Shown: positions 6,141-11,502 of the stretch, piece after piece
How the letters are laid out: every line of letters begins with the position of its first letter
Position numbering within the stretch: the stretch's first letter is position 1
Program-made: the position numbers and the translations under genes
From: an uncultured Oscillospiraceae bacterium
GTDB lineage: Bacteria > Bacillota > Clostridia > Oscillospirales > Oscillospiraceae
Assembly (NCBI GenBank): GCA_900756495.1
Contig: CAAEKI010000238.1
Location: 1-11,502 of the forward strand
Reading direction: 5' to 3'
DNA: 11,502 bases
The notes under the pieces: model-generated
Databases searched by the model: none
What the model saw: only the letters and a program-made list of their open reading frames with translations
What the model was told of the DNA's origin: nothing

Positions 6141-7730
6141 GCCGCCGAATTCGGAGAAGGTGAGGTTGGGGTTGCGCTCGGCCGTCCAGTTGATGGCCCA
6201 CTGAGATCCGAACAGGAGGAGCTGATTGCCCTTGTAGTCCTCCACCAGCTTTACGTCGGTGCCCAGAATCAGGTCCTCCTCTTTGACGTTCTCGCCGTCA
6301 TCCGTGCGGATCCACCGCAGATACTCATAGGGCAGGCCCTCCATGTAGAGGTCCACATTGTACTCATTTTTGAGGCGGTACTCCAGTACGTCAAACTGGA
6401 GGGTTCCCACTACGCCGACGATGACCTCTTCCATGCCGGTATAGGGCGTTTTGAAGATCTGAATGGCGCCCTCCTGGGCGATCTGCTCCATACCCTTCAG
6501 AAATTGCTTGCGCTTCATGGTGTCCAGACTGCGTACCCGCCGGAAATGTTCGGGCGCAAAGGTAGGGATGGGATCAAACTGAAACTTTTTGCCGGGGGCG
6601 CAGAGGGTGTCTCCAATGGAAAAAATGCCGGGATCAAAGACGCCGATGATATCTCCCGCATAGGCCTCCTCAATGATCTCGCGCTCGGCGGCCATGAGCT
6701 GCTGCGGCCGGGAGAGGCGGAGCTTTTTGCCGCCTTGGACGTGATAGACCTCTCTGTCGGCGTCAAACCGGCCGGAGACCACCCGCATAAAGGCGATGCG
6801 ATCCCGGTGGGCCTTGTTCATGTTGGCCTGGATCTTGAAGACGAAAGCGGAGAACGCATCGTCCAAGGCGTCGATCACAGTGTCCCCGGCCTTTCGGGGC
6901 AAGGGGGCGGTGGTCATGCGGAGAAAGTGCTCCAGGAAGGGTTCCACGCCGAAATTGGTGAGCGCGGAGCCGAAGAACACGGGCGAGAGCTTGCCGTGCC
7001 GCACCCGGTCCAGATCAAATTCGGCGGCAGCGCCGTCCAACAGTTCGATCTCGTCGGTGAGCTGCCGGTGCAGCCCCTCGCCGATCAGAGCGTCCAGATT
7101 GGGATCGCCCAGCGCCACCTCGGTGGCGGTGGCCGCCTTGGCGCCTCCGTTGCTGGTGAAGTGGATGATGGTGTTGCTACCGCGGTCATAGACGCCCTGA
7201 AACCCCTTGCCGCAGCCGATGGGCCAGTTTACAGGATAGGTCTCGATCCCCAGTTCCTTTTCCAGCTACTACAGAAGCTCGAAGGAGTCCCGGGCCTCCC
7301 GGTCCATCTTGTTGATAAAGGTGAAAATGGGGATGTCCCGCATGGCGCAGACCTTGAAGAGCTTGCGGGTCTGGGCCTCCACGCCCTTGGCCGCATCGAT
7401 TACCATGACGGCGCTGTCGGCAGCCATGAGGGTGCGGTAGGTGTCCTCGGAGAAATCCTGGTGCCCGGGGGTGTCCAAAATATTGATGCAGAAGCCCTCG
7501 TATTGAAACTGCATCACCGATGAAGTGACCGAGATGCCGCGCTGTTTTTCGATCTCCATCCAGTCCGATGTGGCAGCCCGGGAGTTCTTCTTCCCCTTGA
7601 CGATGCCCGCTTGGGCGATGGCTCCGCCGTAGAGAAGGAACTTTTCGGTCAGCGTGGTCTTGCCCGCGTCCGGGTGGGAGATGATGGCGAAGGTGCGGCG
7701 GCGGTTAATTTCAGCTTCATATTGAGACAA
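6129..7730 (-). pseudogene. prfC: Peptide chain release factor 3, frame interrupted by two adjacent TAG codons (pseudogene or recoded)
   Basis: RF3 is the GTPase that releases RF1/RF2 from the ribosome after termination. The 1602-base frame holds 533 codons plus TAA, the usual RF3 size. Seen in order: G1 SHPDAGKTT (18-26), G2 RGISVTS (64-70), G3 DTPGH (86-90), G4 NKMD (140-143), two TAG codons (154-155, bases 7266-7271), then LEKELGIETYPVNWPIGCGKGF, G5 SALTNFG (255-261), and complete domains II and III (FQFDPIPTFAPEHFR, QFDVLEYRL). There is no frameshift and no other stop. The start chosen is TTG at 7730, with GGAGGG seven bases upstream; the in-frame ATG at 7745 overlaps that ribosome site. 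Without suppression the product is 153 residues lacking G5 and domains II-III. Possibilities are recent inactivation, sequence error, or programmed readthrough/bypass. Confidence 0.9.
7266..7271 (-). other. Tandem in-frame TAG-TAG inside prfC, flanked by CTG codons
   Basis: The minus strand reads CTT CTG TAG TAG CTG GAA in the RF3 frame, between the G4 motif and the conserved PVNWPIGCGK region. Related RF3 proteins have two polar residues (D/E/Q) here, from memory of the family. GAG GAG to TAG TAG needs only two identical G-to-T changes, and CAG CAG only two C-to-T. The identical CTG codons on both sides would allow a peptidyl-tRNA-Leu to hop across while keeping frame. Confidence 0.9.
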
Positions 7731-7737
7731 GGAAAAT

Positions 7738-7743
7738 CCCTCC
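7738..7743 (-). promoter_or_regulatory. Ribosome binding site deciding the prfC start
   Basis: GGAGGG on the minus strand (7743-7738) sits seven bases before TTG at 7730-7728. It overlaps the G of the upstream in-frame ATG (7745-7743), so that ATG has no ribosome site of its own. The resulting N-terminus [20 protein letters not shown] fits RF3 proteins. Confidence 0.65.
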
Positions 7744-7814
7744 ATGGTTTTAAAAGATTCAATTTGGCCCGTTATATCACATTGGAATTCCCCTTTGCAT
7801 CCGTATATCAGTTC

Positions 7815-7843
7815 ATTATACTGGATCTTGGGACTTTTGTAAA
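7815..7843 (-). promoter_or_regulatory. Promoter of prfC
   Basis: On the minus strand, TTTACA (7843-7838), a 17-base spacer and consensus TATAAT (7820-7815) lie about 85 bases upstream of the TTG start. A promoter this good upstream argues that the interrupted gene is still transcribed. It also makes the longer in-frame ATG at 7967 impossible for this transcript. Confidence 0.7.
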
Positions 7844-7907
7844 CAAGAAAGAGGCCCATAAGCGCTGTTGTTGCCTCCCTTTGACCGGACCTTGCCGGCC
7901 AGGGTGG

Positions 7908-7936
7908 TTGAGGACGCTTCGATGATATGGTATGAT
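7908..7936 (+). promoter_or_regulatory. Promoter of the VOC-family gene
   Basis: TTGAGG (7908-7913), a 17-base spacer and TATGAT (7931-7936) lie 36 bases before the GTG start. It is divergent from, and separate from, the prfC promoter at 7815-7843. Confidence 0.6.
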
Positions 7937-7972
7937 AAAAACACACCATTGGAATTTGGGGAGGCATACAAC

Positions 7973-8431
7973 GTGAAATTAAAAAATCCTGTGTTGGTTG
8001 TTACTGATATTGAAAAGACGGTTGCGTTTTACAAAAAAGTTTTGGGACTTCATGTGGTCATGGATTTTGGAGCAAACAAGACTTTAACTGGTGGGCTATG
8101 CCTGCAGACAGCTGAAACATACAGAGACTTTATCCACAACAATGAGATTGCTTTTGGCGGTAATAATTTTGAAATTTACTTTGAGGAAGATGACTTTGAT
8201 GAATTCGCAAATAGATTGAATGGGTTTGATATAGAATATCTCCACCCTGTCAAGACACATTCATGGGGCCAGCGTGTTGTTCGCTTTTTTGACCCGGACA
8301 GGCATATTGTCGAAGTTGGAGAAAATATGAAGGTGGTTTGCAGGCGTTTCTTAGACGGCGGTATGACGCCGGAACAAGTTGCAGAGCGTATGGATGTACC
8401 CTTGAAGTATGTGCATGGGTGTATGCGGTAA
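7973..8431 (+). CDS. VOC-superfamily (glyoxalase/bleomycin-resistance-like) protein with helical C-terminal tail
   Basis: This 152-residue cytoplasmic protein has the paired beta-alpha-beta-beta-beta pattern of the vicinal oxygen chelate fold. Its N-terminus is [22 protein letters not shown] (5-26) and its second half holds [16 protein letters not shown] (102-117). Glu67 and Glu114 occupy usual metal-ligand positions; a classical first-strand His is absent, so metal binding and substrate are uncertain. Residues 124-152 add a tail ([28 protein letters not shown]) that reads like a small helix-turn-helix. GTG at 7973 is chosen because GGGGAGG (7958-7964) lies eight bases upstream; in-frame extensions upstream cross the promoter. 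Its composition is clearly more AT-rich than its neighbours, hinting at separate ancestry. It has its own promoter and terminator, so it is monocistronic. Confidence 0.85.
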   Translation: MKLKNPVLVVTDIEKTVAFYKKVLGLHVVMDFGANKTLTGGLCLQTAETYRDFIHNNEIAFGGNNFEIYFEEDDFDEFANRLNGFDIEYLHPVKTHSWGQRVVRFFDPDRHIVEVGENMKVVCRRFLDGGMTPEQVAERMDVPLKYVHGCMR

Positions 8432-8478
8432 AATTCAAATGATAGGCAGTCGCCGCTTTTTGGGTGACGAGCGGTTCG

Positions 8479-8494
8479 GCCTGTTTCGACAGGC
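8479..8494. other. Short hairpin with UUCG loop downstream of the VOC gene
   Basis: GCCTGT (8479-8484) and ACAGGC (8489-8494) pair exactly around the stable tetraloop TTCG. No U-run follows, so it is more likely an RNA-stabilising structure in the VOC 3' UTR than a terminator. Confidence 0.4.
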
Positions 8495-8556
8495 ACATTG
8501 AAAGGATAGAACTGCAGCGGAGCGGGAGAAAGCATAAAAAACACCGGATATGAATA

Positions 8557-8597
8557 CCCCCTGATGTAGGCTTATTTTCCTACGTCAGGGGGCTTTT
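8557..8597 (+). terminator. Intrinsic terminator after the VOC gene
   Basis: A 14-base-pair stem (8557-8570 with 8579-8592, one G-U) closes an eight-base loop and is followed by CTTTT (8593-8597). It ends the VOC transcript. It could weakly oppose the MarR transcript arriving from the other side, but has no U-tract in that direction. Confidence 0.8.
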
Positions 8598-8649
8598 GGC
8601 TGTTGGCCGTTTATACTGGCGCTGTTTACTCTGGTTCCCGGCCCTTTCG

Positions 8650-9108
8650 TTAAGGAGCCTCTCTGGTGTTGTCCAGCGGGATCTCGGGCATCAGTTCGGA
8701 GGAGATGATGGTAAGCATCTCCTCCAGTTTAGAGACATCTGCGGGGGAAAAGCGTTCTTTGATACGATTCATAACAGTTCCCAGATAACGATAGCTGATA
8801 TTATAGTAGTCGATATATTTCTGAGTGACCACCAGGTGGTACTCCCGTTTGTCCTCGGGGGACTGCTCCTTGGTTACATACCCCTTCTGGACCAGGTTGT
8901 TGATCTTATAGGCCGCATTGGGGGGCGAAATGCCCACGAAGCTGGAAAACTCGTTGATGGTGGGGCGGCCCAGCGCCATGATGATCTCCATACAGAAGGT
9001 CTCCACGGTGGTAAGACTGGCCTCCCGGGTCTGGAACCGGGTGAAGACCGTCCGGTAAAAATGAAGCTTGAATTTGGTATACACTCTTCTGAATATCTCT
9101 TCCAGCAT
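8650..9108 (-). CDS. MarR-family regulator, FabT-like
   Basis: This 152-residue winged-helix regulator has N-terminal dimerisation helices (1-45). Its HTH is at about 50-75 (PTINEFSSFVGISPPNAAYKINNLVQKGYV) and its wing has the MarR D-x-R signature (Asp86-Lys-Arg88, then YHLVVTQK). C-terminal helices run to about 140. GGAGG lies upstream of the ATG at 9108. It directly follows fabZ in a fatty-acid synthesis cluster, the genomic neighbourhood of the FabT repressors of Firmicutes that sense acyl-ACP. Here it sits at the distal end of the cluster, has its own promoter, and a palindrome lies inside that promoter. A fab-regulating role is inferred from context; the family call is firm. Confidence 0.9.
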   Translation of the reverse strand: MLEEIFRRVYTKFKLHFYRTVFTRFQTREASLTTVETFCMEIIMALGRPTINEFSSFVGISPPNAAYKINNLVQKGYVTKEQSPEDKREYHLVVTQKYIDYYNISYRYLGTVMNRIKERFSPADVSKLEEMLTIISSELMPEIPLDNTREAP

Positions 9109-9149
9109 GGCCTTACCTCCGACCCAGTGTCATATAAGTCCCTGTATTC

Positions 9150-9178
9150 ATTCTAGCAGAAAAGATCTGCCGTGGCAA
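9150..9178 (-). promoter_or_regulatory. Promoter of the MarR gene with candidate operator
   Basis: On the minus strand, TTGCCA (9178-9173), a 17-base spacer and TAGAAT (9155-9150) lie between fabZ and the MarR start. The spacer holds the inverted repeat GCAGA-N5-TCTGC (9156-9170), suitable for a dimeric MarR protein and hence autoregulation. It does not closely match the streptococcal FabT site as I recall it. Confidence 0.6.
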
Positions 9179-9183
9179 GCAGC

Positions 9184-9609
9184 TTACCCAATGGCGAAGG
9201 TGAGATCGGCCTGGCAGGCTACCTTGCCGTCCACTCTGGCCACTGCTTTCCCGAAGCCGATGGGGCCCCTGCGTTCAGTGAGCTCGCAGCGCAGCTCCAG
9301 CACGTCGCCCGGGACCACCTGCTTTTTGAAACGGCAGTTCTTCACCCCGCCGAAGACGGCGATTTTCCCCTGAAATTCGGGCAGGGACAAAATGGCCACC
9401 GCCCCGGTCTGGGCCAAAGCCTCCAGAATCAGCACCCCGGGCATGATGGGCCGCCCGGGAAAGTGGCCGGAAAAGTAAGGCTCGTTCATGGTGACATTCT
9501 TAATCCCCTCCGCCCACTGTCCCGGCTCACAGCCTGTGATCTTATCCACCAGCAGGAATGGGGGGCGGTGGGGGAGGATTTCCATAATCTGATTGATGTC
9601 CAGTTCCAT
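9184..9609 (-). CDS. fabZ: 3-hydroxyacyl-[acyl-carrier-protein] dehydratase FabZ
   Basis: This 141-residue hot-dog-fold enzyme dehydrates (3R)-hydroxyacyl-ACP to trans-2-enoyl-ACP in type II fatty-acid synthesis. [13 protein letters not shown] (12-24) and [18 protein letters not shown] (47-64) are diagnostic, with catalytic His49 and Glu63. [16 protein letters not shown] (about 88-103) is the conserved strand region. The ATG at 9609 is chosen over an in-frame GTG at 9627 because GGGAGGG (9625-9619) lies nine bases upstream and the GTG would overlap the end of fabF. It starts five bases after the fabF stop, so the two are surely co-transcribed. Length is normal. Confidence 0.97.
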   Translation of the reverse strand: MELDINQIMEILPHRPPFLLVDKITGCEPGQWAEGIKNVTMNEPYFSGHFPGRPIMPGVLILEALAQTGAVAILSLPEFQGKIAVFGGVKNCRFKKQVVPGDVLELRCELTERRGPIGFGKAVARVDGKVACQADLTFAIG

Positions 9610-9614
9610 ATCTC

Positions 9615-10859
9615 CTAGCCCTCCCACTTCTTGAAAATGAGGCTTACGTTATGCCCGCCGAAGCCCAGGGCGTTGGAGAGGGCGTACCTGAGCTCCGGCG
9701 CCTCCCGGCCCACATTGGGTACTACGTCCAAGTCGCAGGCCTCATCGGGAACGGCGTAGTGGATGGTGGGGGGGAGGAAGCCCTCCAGCAGGGCCATGGC
9801 GGAGAAGACCGACTCGATGGCCCCGGCGGCCCCCAGCAGGTGGCCGGTCATGGACTTGGTGGAGCTCACAGCCAGACGGCGGGCGTGCTCCCCGAAGGCA
9901 GCCTTGATAGCGGCGGTCTCGCAGGAGTCGTTCATAGGGGTGGAGGTGCCATGGGCGTTGATGTAGCCCACCTTCTCAGGGGCAATTCCCGCGTCGGAGA
10001 GGGACTGGCGCATGGCCTCGGCGCTCCCCGTACCGCCGGGGGCGGGGGCGGTGATGTGGTGGGCGTCGCAGGTGGCGCCGTAACCCACTACCTCGCCCAG
10101 AATGGCGGCCCCCCGCCTTTGGGCGTGGTCCAGTTCCTCCAACACCAGGATACCGGCCCCCTCGCCCATGACAAAGCCGGAGCGCTCTGCGTCAAAGGGG
10201 ATGGAGGCCCGGGCCGGATCGGAGCTGGTGGTGAGGGCTTTCATAGAGGTGAATCCCCCCATGCCGTTGGGGGTGATGGCCGCCTCAGACCCGCCGCATA
10301 CCATAACCTCAGCGTAGCCGTCCCGGATGTGGCGGAAGGCGTCGCCTACCGCGTTGGCCCCGCCGGCGCAGGCGGCGGTGACACAGGTGCACATACCCTT
10401 GAGGCCGTACTTGATGGCGATATGCCCGGCGGCAATGTTGGTGATGGACATGGGAATGTAGAAGGGAGAGATGCGATCGTAGCCCTTCTCATAGCCCTTA
10501 ATACCCTCGAAATGGAGGGTGTTGAGCCCGCCGATGCCGCTGGAGACGATGACGCCGCAGCGGTAGGGGTCCTCTCCCTCCATGTCCAGACCGCTCTGGG
10601 TCACGGCCTCTCCGGCGGCGGCCATGGCAAACTGGGTGAAGCGGTCCATTTTCCGGGCTTCCCGCTTGTCAATAAAGTCCTCCGGGGCGAAGCCATGGGC
10701 CTCGGCCGCCAGTTTTACCTTCATATCGGCGGTGTCATAGAGGGTGATGGGCCCGATGCCGCAGACGCCGGCCTTGGCGTTCTTCCAGCTCTCGGCGGCG
10801 CTCAGGCCGATGGGGGTGATCGCCCCCATGCCGGTGATGACGACGCGTCGTTTGGTCAT
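9615..10859 (-). CDS. fabF: 3-oxoacyl-[acyl-carrier-protein] synthase II FabF
   Basis: This 414-residue thiolase-fold condensing enzyme elongates acyl-ACP with malonyl-ACP. The catalytic triad is visible: Cys164 ([17 protein letters not shown]), His303 ([11 protein letters not shown]) and His340 ([15 protein letters not shown]), with Lys335. [13 protein letters not shown] (6-18) opens the protein and NALGFGGHN is near the end. The ATG at 10859 has AGGAGG upstream; the frame stays open to 10910, but the extra residues are not family sequence. The stop is TAG, precisely at the normal family C-terminus, which shows TAG is an ordinary stop in this genome. It lies between fabG (174 bases upstream) and fabZ (5 bases downstream). 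Confidence 0.97.
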   Translation of the reverse strand: MTKRRVVITGMGAITPIGLSAAESWKNAKAGVCGIGPITLYDTADMKVKLAAEAHGFAPEDFIDKREARKMDRFTQFAMAAAGEAVTQSGLDMEGEDPYRCGVIVSSGIGGLNTLHFEGIKGYEKGYDRISPFYIPMSITNIAAGHIAIKYGLKGMCTCVTAACAGGANAVGDAFRHIRDGYAEVMVCGGSEAAITPNGMGGFTSMKALTTSSDPARASIPFDAERSGFVMGEGAGILVLEELDHAQRRGAAILGEVVGYGATCDAHHITAPAPGGTGSAEAMRQSLSDAGIAPEKVGYINAHGTSTPMNDSCETAAIKAAFGEHARRLAVSSTKSMTGHLLGAAGAIESVFSAMALLEGFLPPTIHYAVPDEACDLDVVPNVGREAPELRYALSNALGFGGHNVSLIFKKWEG

Positions 10860-11026
10860 AGTCGGTTCTCCTCCTGTCTTGGTAGGGGCCGCCCTCCGGA
10901 TCCCTTTCATGAGGGAGAAGGCAGCCTGTAAGTGTTTGGATGCGTTTGGGCTTGAAAAGGCCCTGCCCCTGTTCCGCCTCCCGTTGAACAGCTGCTCCGT
11001 CCGGAAAAGCGGGGATAAAATTTGCC

Positions 11027-11043
11027 GGCGGTCTCAGACCGCC
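11027..11043. other. GC hairpin with the fabG stop codon in its loop
   Basis: GGCGGTC (11027-11033) pairs exactly with GACCGCC (11037-11043), leaving the three-base loop that is the fabG TGA (11036-11034). On the minus strand it is followed by GGCAAATTTTATC, a weak U-run. It may be a leaky terminator or attenuator between fabG and fabF, or a 3'-end protecting structure. The rest of the 174-base fabG-fabF gap shows no gene. Confidence 0.55.
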
Positions 11044-11502
11044 ATTCCCCCGTCCACGCAGAGCACCTGTCCAGTGACATATCCGGACTCCTCACGGGCA
11101 AAGAAGGCCACGGCCCGGGCCACATCCTCGGGCTGGCCCAGCCGGGCCATGGGGATGGAGGCCAGCAGGGCCTCCCGTGCCGTTTCAGGGAGGGCTGCAG
11201 TCATGTCCGTGTCGATGAAGCCGGGAGCCACCAGATTGACGGTGACGTTCCGTCCGGCCAGTTCCTTGGCAAGGGATTTGCACATGCCGATGAGTCCCGC
11301 CTTGCTGGCGGCATAGTTGGCCTGCCCGGCGTTGCCCCGGAGGCCTACCACGCTGCTCATGGCTACGATGCGGCCGTACTTCTGCTTCATCATGGGGCGG
11401 TAGGCCGCCTTCATGCAGTGGAAGGCCCCCTTCAGATTGGTGTCCAGCACTGCGTCGAAGTCCTCCTCCTTCATCATCAGGGTCAGGTTGTCCCGGGTGA
11501 TG
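11034..11502 (-). CDS. fabG: 3-oxoacyl-[acyl-carrier-protein] reductase FabG, partial at 5' end
   Basis: The C-terminal 155 residues of a short-chain dehydrogenase that reduces 3-oxoacyl-ACP with NADPH. The visible part starts ITRDNLTLMMKEEDFD, typical of FabG around residues 90-105. It keeps the catalytic Asn (TNLKGAF), Ser (MSSVVG) and Tyr-x3-Lys (NYAASKAG) at normal spacing. It ends with GFIDTDMT, GQPEDVARAVAFF and YVTGQVLCVDGGMAV. The nucleotide-binding GxxxGIG region lies beyond the window edge. It is upstream of fabF and fabZ in the same orientation, so it feeds substrate to FabZ within the same elongation cycle. No damage is seen. Confidence 0.96.
   Translation of the reverse strand, partial: ITRDNLTLMMKEEDFDAVLDTNLKGAFHCMKAAYRPMMKQKYGRIVAMSSVVGLRGNAGQANYAASKAGLIGMCKSLAKELAGRNVTVNLVAPGFIDTDMTAALPETAREALLASIPMARLGQPEDVARAVAFFAREESGYVTGQVLCVDGGMAV

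Noticed and set aside
7266..7271. Genome-wide reassignment of TAG to a sense codon
   Set aside because: fabF ends with TAG exactly at the normal family C-terminus, and the NuoE-like gene also ends with TAG, so TAG works as a stop here.
5949..7523. 524-codon open frame on the plus strand opposite prfC
   Set aside because: It lies antisense to clearly conserved RF3 sequence. Its translation is low-complexity G/L/H-rich with no family features, as is usual for GC-rich antisense frames.
7777..7800. Seven-codon leader ORF (minus strand, ending TGA) in the prfC 5' UTR
   Set aside because: It has no Shine-Dalgarno sequence, and short ORFs this size arise by chance. Only interesting if conserved in relatives.
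7731..7967. Longer prfC N-terminus from ATG 7967 or ATG 7745
   Set aside because: The 7967 start lies upstream of the predicted promoter. The 7745 ATG overlaps the GGAGGG that serves TTG 7730, and the extra residues are not RF3-like.
9651..10931. 426-codon plus-strand frame opposite fabF
   Set aside because: It is an antisense shadow of fabF, extremely Gly-rich, with no ribosome site.

Overview
The window is GC-rich chromosomal DNA that reads like a low-GC-phylum but compositionally GC-rich Firmicute of the class Clostridia, most likely the Oscillospiraceae (Flavonifractor/Oscillibacter-like). This is an inference from protein style (clostridial MocR, ECF S component, RF3, FabZ/FabF), purine-rich Shine-Dalgarno sites and gene content. 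No tRNA, rRNA, CRISPR array, insertion sequence or phage gene is visible.

Layout. (1) Positions 1-1691: a MocR/GntR-aminotransferase regulator (minus, 3' end off the window) is divergent from an ECF-transporter S component (plus). They share a short intergenic region with back-to-back promoters and an inverted repeat; the likely theme is vitamin B6 uptake. (2) Positions 1867-4302: a promoter and a tight four-gene plus-strand cluster: a four-TM protein of unknown function, YaaA, a Bcp/PrxQ peroxiredoxin and a stand-alone NuoE-like thioredoxin-fold 2Fe-2S protein. The known members point to peroxide/iron-sulfur homeostasis. (3) Positions 4513-6006: a 497-residue protein of unknown function with a possible SUKH-like N-terminus, closed by a strong bidirectional terminator. 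(4) Positions 6129-7843: prfC (release factor 3, minus) with its own promoter. It is intact over its full family length except for two adjacent in-frame TAG codons inside the GTPase domain. (5) Positions 7908-8597: a comparatively AT-rich VOC-family gene with its own promoter and terminator. (6) Positions 8650-11502: the distal part of a type II fatty-acid synthesis cluster on the minus strand, fabG (5' end off the window), fabF and fabZ, followed by a MarR/FabT-like regulator with its own promoter.

How the genes work together. FabG, FabF and FabZ are consecutive elongation-cycle enzymes, and the MarR protein is the plausible lipid regulator. The YaaA, peroxiredoxin and Fe-S genes overlap or nearly abut, so they are probably co-transcribed from one promoter.

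The item most worth a second look is the tandem UAG in prfC. It is a stop inside the gene for a termination factor, flanked by identical CUG leucine codons, in an otherwise undamaged frame. It may be a simple pseudogene or a sequence error, but it may also be a readthrough or bypassing control of RF3. TAG serves as an ordinary stop elsewhere in the window (fabF, and the NuoE-like gene), so wholesale TAG reassignment is unlikely. A second oddity is that the MocR aminotransferase domain has Arg where the PLP-binding Lys is expected.
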